A stretch of 64,000 bases of DNA from Mycteria americana (taxonomy: Eukaryota; Chordata; Aves; Ciconiiformes; Ciconiidae): positions 3,826,828 through 3,890,827 of the forward strand of contig NC_134366.1 in assembly GCF_035582795.1 (NCBI RefSeq), written 5' to 3'. Shown piece by piece: positions 43,101 through 56,100 of this stretch. Under the pieces are notes generated by a model that saw nothing but the letters and a program-made list of their open reading frames with translations, was not told where the DNA came from and made no database searches. Every line of letters starts with the position of its first letter. The stretch's first letter is position 1. The translations under genes were made by a program, and so were the position numbers.

Positions 43101-44664
43101 TACTTGGTGATCTTCCGAAAGAGCACTTTAAATGCTTCTTACCCTCGAGTGCGAGGACACAAATAGCCCTTGTTTAAACGCGATACAGTAGGAAGGAAAG
43201 CTCGCTGCGTGTCGGTGGCGTAGGAAAAGTGTATTTACGCTGTTGCTTTGTAAATACGTGCTTTGTAAGAACGAGTTGTTTGCCAGCCAGGTGGTTCATT
43301 TAATATGGTCTTATTCCAGACAAGTTAAGTCCCTCACCTGCAACTGGAGACAGAACGCTTGCTCTCACAGAGCCACACCGCAACAATATTCTGTGTACTG
43401 GGTAGTGGAAAAATCTATTGCCAAAACAACCGAAGACGTACAGACCTAACCTTATTTAGAACTCCCCCCCCCCTTTTTTTTAATGAAACCACTTATACCC
43501 GAGTAATAATTTTAATACGTTGCAGGATTTAAGCCTGATTTTAACAGAAAAATGTCACTAATGAGCAATACATAACCGGGTGTCAGCCACTCTATTTTTA
43601 ACGCCGCGCGCTCCCGCCCAGGGCCCTGCCGCCAGCCTCCTCCCCGCGCTCCGGCGTGCTGCCGCAGCCGGCTCCAGGGGACGGCTTGACCTCTGCGGCA
43701 GCAGGTCCGCGGCACCCGAGAGCAGCCCCGTGATCCCGAGGTTTAACTTCGGCACAGAATATGGCTACTTCAGTACAAAAAGCAACATTATGCATTTAAA
43801 AGAAAGGTTGTGGGCTACCTCTCTAACAAGGAAGAGAGAAACTGGTTTACGCTACAGTGCAACACAGAGGTTGTCTAACTTTTCTTACACTATGTCTTTG
43901 ATGTAGCCATTCACCCTTCCCCTACCCTAAATTCTAAATTACCTTTTTTTTTTTTTTTTTTAAATTTTTTTACATCTTTCATCACTATAGCTCATATCAC
44001 TTGGAATTCCTACTTTTCCTGCCTAGGATTTCTTGTGCCTCTTCCTCAAAGGTTTGGGAAATGCCAGGTTAACCAGATCACGCTGAAGACTGAATCGAAC
44101 AAGGAAACACTTCCACTTGTCCTTTTTACCTCAGACCAAGGCAATTAGCCTTTCCTTTAGGACAAAGCCGGTATTTTCCAATGAAATCCCGTTTTTCTGG
44201 AACAGAAGGTCTAAAAGACTAATGGATTAGTCCGCTGAGCCATTACATCTGTTGACTTGAACTAATACCACATTTCCAATATGCTACGGAAATGATGTGG
44301 GAATGTGTATTTGGGAAAGAATATTTAGCAAAGTAGTTAAACTCAGCACATTTAGAGATTTCCGTGTAGATCTGTTAAGTGTATCTTTGCACAAAGGATA
44401 GGAACCTTTTATATATCTTGAGGAAATGGTGAGACCTCAAATCACTTGGAAATTTCAAAATATTTGTTCCTCCAACGACTATTATGTAAACCCAGTACAG
44501 AGCCTTGCTGAGGAATCATTCTCTATGTAGGTCAGAAAAAAGGAAAGGCAACTTGTATGTAGTCTTGCGAGGGACAAAAAGCGGATACAGAAATTGAAGT
44601 GTATTTTTAATTTTCCTGCCAGTTTCCCTCAAGCAGCAATGGATTTTTCCAGATGTAGAGAAAA
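40119..44664. other. Intergenic between CR1 and NKTR 3' end
   Basis: Mostly AT-rich unique sequence with poly-T/C runs (about 40580-40600, 43464-43480, 43945-43965). One compact GC-rich block is listed separately. No coding exon recognised. Confidence 0.55.
43598..43742. other. Isolated small GC/CpG-rich block
   Basis: About 145 bp rich in CpG (GCCGCGCGCTCCCG and others) within AT-rich DNA, roughly 1 kb downstream of the inferred NKTR 3' end. Short open frames cross it but none resembles a known protein. Confidence 0.6.
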
Positions 44665-47097
44665 CAGCATTTGCAGATATGTACAAAAGTTTATTTTACA
44701 AACAGCAACTACTTTTGAATAACAAAATTGCAAAAACATAGACCAACATTAGAAAACCAGCTCAGGGGTACATTTTCTATCTGAAGCACAATTTAACAGG
44801 TTTCCCTACGTAAAAATACTACCCCCCGTTCCCCTCACAGCCCTCCCCAACCATCTACCAGATGGATTTTCTTTATAAAGCTTTAATTCAAGATACGAAA
44901 TAGACCTTAGCGATATTGCAGTAATTTTGGACAACTACGATTAATTGATTGACCATATTTCTATTGGCTTTTCCTGGCCTTAAAAATAAAAAGTCAACTC
45001 AGATCTGAAATACGACGAAGTCTCATTTTGGAGCAATTTTTTCCCCTAATAAGTATTGAATGGCAATGTTTATATTTGTATATTCTGTTACACCACTAGC
45101 CCACTAGTTCTATTTTCTCAGTAAGGGAAAAAACAAGTTACATTTGTACCTAAAACTATGAAACCTGCAACAAACACTATCTTGAGTTAGCAATGAAATA
45201 TTTGTTCAGGACTCTGAAATGGCTGCTACTGTTAGAAACATGTCTGTAAATGTATACTGACTGGAGTAATAAATGTACTTAATGTTAAAAAGCCTAAGAA
45301 CCTTACAAAATATCGATTCAAAAGGATTACGGGCACACACTTTTTCATTGAACTACAAGAGTAGGAAGGGTGTAAGTCCAGAATTTTGGGTTCTTCTCGG
45401 AAATGAAAAACCTATACGACAAATTCACTTTTAGGGACCTGTGTACAAATGCCTTATTCAGCTGTTCATGGACAGAAATAGAGGGCATCATTACAGTCTT
45501 CAAACTTCACTTTGAACTTTCTTTTCCCATTTCAGAAGCGTACCAAAAGCTAATTAATTCAATCAAAGAGACAGTACGAATTGACGTCTAAGCAAGAAAT
45601 TACCACTTTTAATTTTCAAAGTTGTTGGGTCCTGATGAGATTTAAAAAAAATCATTTTCAATATTTGAAAACATTTGAGAAAATGAAAGCATCTCAAGTA
45701 TTACAGAAAGTCAGTAATGAAAACTATTATAATACAACAGTACTCATTAGCTCTAATAAAGCTATGTTAGTCTGTTTTTTCACTACAGACCCCACTTTTC
45801 AGGTTACATTATGCCATTAAAAAACTGTTTCTTAGTACACAACTTTCTAAGCGCTGAAAAACTTTACAAATTATTTTAAATCAACTCAATCAGAATATTG
45901 CAAAAATTACTCAACGCTCTTCAGCTTAAATCTATGGGGTTTTTTGCAAACCATTTACCTGTAACATGGAGTCATTTTTGGTATTCAACTTTACTTTGAA
46001 AGTATTGTCCATGCTTTTTATCAGGCATACCAGTATTTTTGTAGTCATATCACTTTAACAATATATAGTTCAATATCTGCGATATCAGTATCTGATATTC
46101 CCGATGGCAAATGAGATACATCTACAGACATTTTATAAAGGAACCATTATGGTTTGTTTTCTGAAAAAATTATCATCACCTAAGTTTTTTAAAAAGTGTT
46201 TTGGACAAACTCATGATATACTCGACAGTTTACAACATTCAACTCAAAACGTGTTGAAGTATGCCAAGCACTGTAATATGAATTGAAATGAAATTCAAAA
46301 AGTGTTTAGAAGCACTTTTTTTTTTTTAGACTCTTAAGAACACTGCTGTTTATCACAAAATTCACTTTTAAACATAAAAGTTTAGACAAGTTGGATATTA
46401 AGATCACAACTCATTCATCACACTTTTGCTCACTGCTTGTCCGTTTGACAGTTCCCACTGTGTGTAATCTCACCCTTTTCAGCAGACTTCCGTAATATCA
46501 CAGTACAGAAAGGATTAAGACAGAGTGGCAGTCTTTGTTTTCATCACCTAGCTGTTGTGTATCTACTGTATAATGCAATAATCAACAAACAAGACAGCAT
46601 GGAACCCATCTTCCAGCATTGAAAAAAGCATTTTAATAAACTAGAAATGGCAGACTTGGTAAGAAGTTTTCTTCACAGTTTTATAGTTGCTAGCATATAT
46701 TTAATAGTAGCAGGCAGAAAGCCCTAAGGTGTTTATAAACATACTTGAAGACAGTACTGATTGCTGCACCCAGAAAAGTGGTGGCAGCAAATTCACCTAA
46801 GTGTCATTCATGGCTTGGAAAATCCAATTCGAGGAAATAAAACTGTTGGGTTTTTTTCCTATTTTGTAAAAGTAGCATTTGACATAAAAGTTTAAAAAAA
46901 AAAAAAAAATCAGTGGAGTTGAGCTCAGTACTTCTCTCCGTAAGTATAGTCAGTCAAGTGAGTTCACTGTTAAACGGTAAAGTTTCAGCTAACTCAGTAA
47001 ACACCCTTCAACTTCACTTGTGACACTGTCAAACAGTTTCTTTAACATAACACTGAAAAAATTATTAAATACAGTTTCCATCGTCAAAGGAACGTTT
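44665..47097 (-). other. NKTR: Probable NKTR 3' UTR
   Basis: AT-rich sequence from the NKTR stop to just past a minus-strand AATAAA at 44690-44695. The resulting 3' UTR of about 2.4 kb is similar to what I recall for mammalian NKTR. No other coding exon is visible. The 3' end is inferred. Confidence 0.5.
44690..44695 (-). terminator. NKTR: Candidate NKTR poly(A) signal AATAAA
   Basis: An exact AATAAA on the minus strand, 2.4 kb after the stop, in the context GTAAAATAAACTTTTG. Cleavage would fall at about 44665-44680. Confidence 0.45.
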
Positions 47098-47176
47098 TCA
47101 GCTATATCTGCTGCTTTCACTGGGACTTCGATTGTTAGAGTAACTGCGATCACTTTCACTGTCAGAGCCATAAGAT
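47098..47176 (-). CDS. NKTR: NKTR last coding exon
   Basis: 79 bp coding from the acceptor CTTTGTAG to TGA at 47098-47100. It encodes SYGSDSESDRSYSNNRSPSE and ends SSRYS, matching the conserved NKTR C-terminus. Confidence 0.95.
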
Positions 47177-50100
47177 CTACAAAGAAAAGATTAAAATGCC
47201 TCAAAATTGTATTTTGAGCTTCAAATTCAAAATTGTATCATGTACAAAAATTGCCAAGACAGACACACACGAGACAAGAAAACCTACAAGAAGTCTTTTA
47301 TAGGATCATATTTCATATAACTGAGGTATTCATTAAAGGACACTCAAAATTAAAATAGTCATTAACTTTACATGATGAAAACCCTGTGTAACTCAACTCA
47401 AACTGTGTAACTACAAAATTTCTTGCTTTGTCTTATACAGCTAAGAAATCATCCAAAATAACTGTTTTTGTAAATGCTAATAGCTGACTGAAGTATATTC
47501 TAACAAATATAATTTTATATTGCAAGCATTTCTCAACTAAGGTGATTTCACAACTCCTTGCTTTATATATTGCAGTTTTTCATTTGAAGAAGGGTCCTAA
47601 GAATTAGGCCCCATAACCACAACAGGAGTGTGTGAGTGTTTGCAGAGTGGAAGTTGTAGATTAAAATGTTTTGGCTTATCCAGAAGAATTCCAAGCTCAG
47701 CACCTGGCCAAACATCAAGATAGAGTCCAGATGGTTTTAGACAAGCCACAGGACATATTCAAATTACACAGAATAAACTTTCATTAGAGATTTTTTTAGC
47801 CTTGTGCCTGTAAGGAAAGCTTTCTAAGTGAAAGATGAGCATACCCTACAGTGTTTCTCTGAAGCTTCCCAACATCCTAAATCAATGATTTTTCTAAGTC
47901 TATTTCCACACTCTTTGTTAATCTCATTAATTTCCCCTCAAACACAAGGGGAAAGTTGTCTTACTGTCAGAACTAGATGGGGAAATGGGTGAGAGCAAAG
48001 TCCATTAAGAGTTGGTACAAAGTTGTGAAACAATGAGTATGAGGACAGCAGAGGATAAAAATTTACAGTAGTCTTAGAGATCTGCCTGATTTACCACTGA
48101 CTCACATGGGACATATTAAAAGGTGCAAAACAAATCATCACTGATATTCACTATATATATACATATATATACACAGACACATACAATCCGGTTCCACTTC
48201 TGATCTTTGTGAAATGTGCTCGCTTACACCTATATAATTCCCCCGGACTGAGTAGAATAAAATTTATCCTAAATTCATCAGAAGCGCACTGGATTTGCAG
48301 GTAAAACGTTCTTTCAAAATACGTTCTAGGAAGTTAAAAATTAATTCTGGATAGCACTGCAATTTTAAATTTCCCTTCCAGATTTTTTTTTTTTAAATCC
48401 ACTTTTGCAGTCTAAGCAAAAAGAATTTACCATCCAATGGAATTCTTTACATACCAGGTAGCTTTTAATCCGTAACAGGGCACTTGATTTAAATCTTGAG
48501 AGCTAGTTCACTGTATTTCTTAAGAAACATTTAAAATTATTAAAAAGCCCCAAATGTGCTTATTTTGAATGCATATATACAATGAACTGGAGCCTTCTCA
48601 AATCTTTCTTATCCTAGTTTCTTCCCCGTCCTCAAGTTTAGTATGTCAGAAGCTCCAATTTCCTCACTCACACACTTGCCCTAATTTCTATTGTTTTTAA
48701 TTATTACTTTTCATAACAATGTATTTTTTATGCTCGGGGGGAAAAACATAAGCCTTCACGAACATCATAAGTATGTATTTAGCAAATTCTTTTGCATAAA
48801 TACAGTGTCAAAGTCATGCTAGCAAAAACATACCTGGATCGCCTATCATAACTTCTAGATCTTCGATAGCTGTCACTCCTTTTACTTCTACTTCGACTTC
48901 TGCTATAGTAACTATCATACGTGTATGACCTACTTTAAAGGGAAAACAAAGTAATTGTAAATTTACAATTTCTCGTTTAAAATGCTATTTATTTTAAATG
49001 TATGTTTTAAAGACATTTATATACACAGATGAGTGGCTATATAGAAATTACTTTTGAAGGATGTGGCAAACAATAATTCTACATTTCATAAAAGTTTAAA
49101 TACAAGTATCTTCAAAACAACAGTAAAAATCTCAAATTTCTTAATCTAGAAAAGACTTACTAAGTATTTAAAAAGTTTTGTTTTCTCTACAAGTTGTAGA
49201 TGCAGTAAAAATCTTGTTTGCTAATACTTCTGAAAACAAGTAACAAAGTGATTCCATTTATAACTCACTTTTATTTTAACAATAAAGGGAAATGCGTTCA
49301 CTATTACTTAATCTCATATCACCGCCTATAAGGTGATTGGATGGTTTGGTTATTTTCAGCTTTTAGAAGTATCTTACGTTGATTTTGCTTTAATTCAAGT
49401 TGCTATCATGATATTATATTTTTAAGTACCACAGATAAAGGGGTATTCTTACACCAAGATATTTTTATAATAAGTACATTTATTGCAGAGTTTGTATAAA
49501 ACTATAATCCATACCTGGATCGACTGTGATGACCATAAGAACTACTTCTGGATCTACTTCTACTATAGGTTCGACTGACAAAAACCAAAAACACAGAGAC
49601 ATTTTAAGTTAATCAGAAACAAGTGCTGAAGGAAGCGGGGGGAGAGGGGGAGTGAGAGGAGAGGAACATGTTTTGCTTACAATTCCTTACCCATACTACA
49701 AAAGGTTAGACAAAATGATTTTTCAGTAACAGGAAATTTTGAAATCTGACTATTCCACCTTGCACATTTCAAGTAGATACTTCAGACTGCAGCATGCATA
49801 GCTAAGCACATTTTCCACTCGCTCAGAGACTGAAGCATCAGGCTGCTGTGCCTAATTTACTGGTTTTGTAATACACCCCAATGCTATCTCCAATTAGAGA
49901 AACTTACCTACGACTCTTGTAACTGTGGTAAGAACTACTTCGACTTCTTGACCGATCTCTACTATACCATCCTCTGCTTCGGCTTCTTGTATAGCTTCTT
50001 GACCTACAATCAATGAACAACTTTGAAAAGCACAAAATAGAATATAACTGAAGAGAAAAGCAGCAGAAAACAGGAAGCAAAAGCATTATAAAGCTTTGTA

Positions 50101-53100
50101 TTTTAAGCTAAATATTTCTTCCGTATTTGCTAAATGATACAGTGCTGTTTAAAGGAAAAAGGTGAGTTGAAAAATAAAAACAAGCCTTAAAAATATCAGA
50201 ATTTTCAAGTTAACACGGTAGGCTGTGGGAATAGCACAAACTTCTTACCTATATGAATATGTAGAACTTCGGGATCGACTTCTTGAGTGACTGTAAGATA
50301 TGGACCTTGTTCTGTGCCTGGATTTAGATTCAGATTTACTTCGTGACCTACTAAGACTCCTGGATGGGCTATTGTCATCTCTACTTGGAGATTCCTCCTC
50401 ACTGGAACTTTCTTGGTTCCTTGGCCTTCGATTTAGCCGTGCTGTTTTTCTAACTTCATCGAACAGAGATCCAGGCCTTACTTTATTTTTAGCTTTTATT
50501 TCAATTCTTAAACCTGCTGGTTTAGGCTCTGGTGCTGAAACTACGTTCTTAACTTCTGTGGCAGTACTAATTGTTGCTGGTTGTAAGTTACCAACACCTT
50601 GCAAAGGCTTCCATTTATTATCTATCATACTGCTTTGTGTATTTTCAGTAATTTCACTTTTTAAACTACAGTCTTTAGCACTGGACACAGGGACAGAGTT
50701 ATTTTCTTGCCTTCCCGTTTCTTTTTCTTCTTTAATATTAATAAAGTCTATAATATTGTTTCCTAGTTTGACAGCATCTTGTTCAGGGGTCTCAACCTGT
50801 AAGTCTTTGTTTATACTAGCACTTAAAGCCTGAGGTTTAGCAGTGAGAATGACAGGAGACAAAATGTCCACATCAACCTTCCCTGGTGAGTTACGATCTG
50901 GAGTACAAATCTCCATGTTGTCATCTGTCTGAATAACATCTTCCAATCCGTTCTGGTTACTTTCTTCAGCTTGTTTAATCTCATTCTTGCAAGCGGTCAC
51001 ATTTATTCCTGAGTTTAAAATACTGGTTGAAGCATTTGTTTCAATGCTATCTTTATTAAGCTTACTGCGATCTGGTGAGGCATCACATGTAGTGGTTTTA
51101 CCTAACAGGTTTTCATCCGCACAAGACTTTTCACCATTTCCTATTTTATCTTTGACTATTTCATCCTTTTGATAAACTTGTTTTTTATCCTTTATGTCCC
51201 TAGGAAGCTGCTTTTCTTTTTTATCATCCTTGGTAACTGGCTTTTCATTTATCTCATCATCATCTTCTTCGCCAAACTCCAGGGGGGGCTGCCAATGAAA
51301 CATTTCTTTTCTTTTCTGAACTTTGTGTTTCTTCTCCTTTTTCCCTTTTGACTTTTCTTTTGTTTTTTTGGAATGTGATTTTTTAAGAGTTTTTTTGGAT
51401 CCATGCTTGTGTTTTTTTGACTTTCCTCTAACATTTGTTGAGCTAGAACAAGAACTGTCAGATTCAGAAGATGACAACTGTTTGCTTGTCTTCCACGTAC
51501 AATCAGAATCCAGAAAGCCTTCTGAAGAATTAGATTGTTTTTTTATCCTTTTGGTAACGCTAAGCTCTGTATCAGATCCTGATGTGGCCTCTCCTTCTTC
51601 TTTACTAGAGGAGGGTCTGGAATCTCCCCTATTATGCCTTGCCTCTCCCCTTTCGGAATTTGATTCAGAGTCCCATTTACTACCTGAATAGGATTTTCGT
51701 TTAGTTTTTGTACCACCTCTAGGTTGCTCAGAAGATTTCTCCTTAGCTGCTTTCTTTTTAGCATGATCAGAATCCCGCTCACACTTGGATTTCTCCTCCC
51801 CTCTCTCAGAACTTAAGCTATTTTTATCCTGTTTCTGAGTATCATCTCCTAATTGAAAACGGCCTTCTTTTTCTTGGACTACTTTCATTTTGGCAGAACG
51901 CTCACTGTCAGTAGAGAAGTCTGAAGATGATAAACTGTCACTCTCTTTCAATCCTTGAGAAGACTCATCGTAGTCTTTCGTACACTTATAAGGGAGAGTA
52001 CTTTCAGAGCTTGTTTCTTGCTTCAGTTTAAGAGACCGAGCATTTTGATCATTTGATGCAGATTTTCTTTTGTTTCTGTGTCTATCATCATCACTAAGGG
52101 AATAATAAGACGTCGACTCGCTATAACCTGACCTGTCACTGTGGTATTTACTCGGTGATGGTGATCTGCCAGAAGAACGAGATTTTGTCCTAGAGCTGGA
52201 TGGACTTCTAGATCTCGTGTAAGATCTTGAGTACGACCTACTTCGAGAGGACCTGCTTCTTGATCTTAGCCAACTATCTGAGCTTCTGTCACTATGATAT
52301 TTGGAATAACCGCTTCGATCGCTGTCTGAACTCCTTTGTCGCTTACGGTATGAGGAAGAAGTGTTAGCCTCTTTAATAACTACCAAATTGTAATTAGTTT
52401 GTGCGGGTATTAAATGGGTTGTTTTAGCTTTCATTTCCTGAATTCGCTCGTAAGATGGCTTCCATGGTTTCTGCCCAGGTTTCCACCTTGAAGGCGGTGG
52501 GCTATCACTTAAGGGTATAACAGGGAGGTTTTCTGGGACAACTGGTGGTACAACAACTTTATCACTTGGGAGTATAACTGCTCTTACAGGCTCAGCAGTC
52601 TTGTTCAACTTACTTTCATTTAATCGTGCTGAAGTATTTCGTGGAGAATTGGAAACTGTCTTTTGATGCCTAGGGTTAGAACTTGACCTTGACCTAGACC
52701 TACTTCGAGAACGTGATGATTTAGAGGCTGATCTTGATCTAGAACTTCTTCGGGAATAAGATCTTGATTTAGACCTAGATCTGGATCTGGACCTCGACCT
52801 GTAGTATGATCGAGTCCCTCTGCTTGATAAAGTCGAAGAACTTTGGTCTTCCTTATCAGATTTAGACCAATCTCTTCTGGATGAATGTCTAGAAGACAAT
52901 GAAGAAGAACGAGATTTCCTCTCATGATCACAAGATGATTTTGTCCTCCTGAGGAAGGAATGAGAGGATTCTACATCTGATGAGGCTGATGTTTTCTTTT
53001 TTTTTGTTTGCTTGTGCTTCTTGAAATGCTTCTGCTTTTTAGATTTCTTTTTATGTTTCACCTTCTTTTTCTCTTTTCTGTGCTTTTTGTGATGGCTGGA

Positions 53101-56100
53101 ATATCTCACAGTGCTTAGATCAGAATAGCCATTATGCGACCAAGATCTTGATCTCCGGGATGCGCTTCTTTCATCCCATCTGCTTGTACACGGATCGCTC
53201 AACCTTAAAAACAAACAAGCAAGCCCCACGCTAAGTGGAAATTCTTTTAAAAAAATCTGATAAACTAAGTATTTTCCCTTCCTCCAAGGCAATTAATGAA
53301 GTTTAAAAACAATTACACCCTGCCCCCCCCCCCCCCCCTACTACCAGGCAACTGTGTTTTGACTGAGCTTTTTACACTCATTTTAAGGTACGGAATTACA
53401 CCACTATCAGGAAAGCTACTTCTCTAAGAAAGTAATTAGCCAACGTCAGCAAATTTTGCATATTGTAGAACCTGTGTAAAGAGATTTAATGTTAAGTCCA
53501 CAAGACTTTGGGTAGTTTCAGCTACCATTACAACTACGGGATTCATAAACCACGTTTAAATACAAATTTAAAAACTTCATCTTATTTATTATTCTTTTAG
53601 CTGATATACGGCAATATATCAATAAACTGGATGCACTCAGTATATAAAAAGACTTATCATAAACATTTGCAATTATTCAATAATGATTATATACAATATT
53701 CTTCAGTTTTGCTTTTGGGGTTTATTTACTGTAATTTGATACAAGCTCATATTTAGTATCAAGCAATCAGAAATTCTGGAGAGCTGGCTTCCATCACAGA
53801 GTTTGTAACTGCAGAAAGAACATATAACTAAAATAATATAGGACTGGTGGATTCGATTGTCTTACTTAGTATCCAAAGAAACCATATAACCAGGTTTGAG
53901 GTTAAAGGAAATCTGACATGACTAGCTCTAAGGAAAGCAATAGGAAACTGGACAGGTCAATTAATTACTTCTTCAATAAGTATCCAAAATGGCACCATCA
54001 GAAACAAGTCTTCCGACCTTCTGACACTTTTCCAGCATGTGTTAATCTGGTGTCACATTAGCGAAGTAGAAAGGTTTTAAGAAATTGTTCCACTTCTAAT
54101 TTTCAGAATTTAAATGGAATGTGTTAACCACAAAGATATTGACGTTTTTTATTCAAACATGAATGACATACTACATCTACACAAGCTTTAATAGATTGTG
54201 TAAAAAACCAAGACATTTTAAATTTGTAGGAAGGATCTTACTTATCGCCTTTACTCCACTTTTCTCCACTAGGTGGTCTATACGTCCGTAATCTCTGCAT
54301 TTCTTCTTTCCAATGAGGAGGGGTCTCACTGCTCTCATCGTCATCAGATTCAGAACACGATCGTGATCGAGGTGGGGTGTGATATCGCTATGAAAACAAA
54401 GATAGATAGCTGCACAATATATTTTTCTTTGAAAGAGACTGATAATATAGAAGATATACTGTGACTCTAAGATTTTTGCACGCATCTTCATAACACAAGC
54501 CAGACAACATTATCCATACAAAGTCCTTGAAGAAAACACAAATGCTGGATTTCCTGCTAAAAATACCCACTTTTGGTATGCATATATCCCGCATGTGAGA
54601 CTGGATTACATAGCTAACTATCTTTTTGTAGTCTGAGAGCACTTCTCAAAGCTTGAGAGGGGCCAGCTAAGCCATTTTTCCAAAACGTAAAAGGAAGAAT
54701 TGAGGAAGAGGTCATGGATTCCCTTTACATAATACCTTTTGAAATAACAATTACTGCAGATAACCAACTTTTTTCAGGATACTGAAGCACAGATGTTTCA
54801 CTTCAGTTAGCAGACACTTAACTGCTTGTATGGGTAAAGACAAGCCTTATTTCAAAAGTTACTGCTGTTCAGCCCTTCTGAAATGGGAATCCAGTTTAAG
54901 ATACCTTCCAAGCAAAAAAAACCAAAAAACCAAACCACAACCAAAACAATCTTTTAGAAAAGTGTAATGAAGCTTCATACTTAAAAAATTACGCTTAGGC
55001 ACAGCATTTAAGTAGGCAGTAAGAGCTACTTGTGGAGCAGAGGAAAAACTCTAATATCGCTAACTCATTATTTTCCATTACCCAGTTGGATACACACTTA
55101 GGTAAATTCTGTGAGGAAATTAGATGCTCCTCGACTCAATAAAGAAAAACATCTGGATTTTACTCAATTATTTTGAGCAACTTATAAAAGCAAGCAATAT
55201 ATGGAAAAAAAAAAATACTGCCTCCCAGAATAAAACCAGAAAGATGCATGTACTGGTTTATTCAGTTAATTACAGGCAGAAGGCTTTAAGACATCCTGTT
55301 TATATAAAAAATAATAAAGATAGCCTGCCATGATGATTTCGAGTTTCCTAGCCTTTGAGCTGAAGCAATGATTACTTAAAAAAGAAAAAAACCCAACAAA
55401 ACCAAAACACTATTACAGATGAATGGCGTATAAGAGGTTACTCAGGTTTCATGGATCTCCCTAATTCTCTCATATTATACTCAGGGGTCTCTCAGAACGT
55501 AAGAGGATTCTAAACTACAACCGAGTATCTTGAAAAACATCAAAGAAGTTCACCCTGGATAGAAACTGTTGCTAATCAGACTATTAGAGATGGTAGAAAA
55601 ATGTGTTTTTCCAACTAATTGCTAGCCCTAAATTATTTGATATTACTGGTTTTCATTCTTAATTTTGCCAAGAGGTGCCAAAATTACAAAAACCAAGATA
55701 CAGACACCCAAATCCCTGGCAAAAGCCAATTCCACTCAGCTTTAAACTGTTTTTTTCAGAAGTCTTTATTTACATAAATATTTCAAAACATTCTGTTTAA
55801 AAGGCTTCCTTTAGTGGATATCACAAGCGTCAAATACAAATGAAAACTGTCAGATGCAGCACGGACAGCTATCAGATTTGATGTCAAGGCTGGCAAATAA
55901 GGTTGTAGTGTTTGGGCCTCGCCTGAGAACCACAATACCTTGTTCCATGCTAGGGCCATCTAAGCCGTTAATTTTGTGGCTTAAAATAATTGCATCATGG
56001 GGATCAGTAGAAAAAGTACTTCTCAAATCCAGTGGCTACCGCATAAGAAAACCATGCTCAGAGAAGTCTCGGTTAAGACCATTCTAATGAAAAGTGTCTT

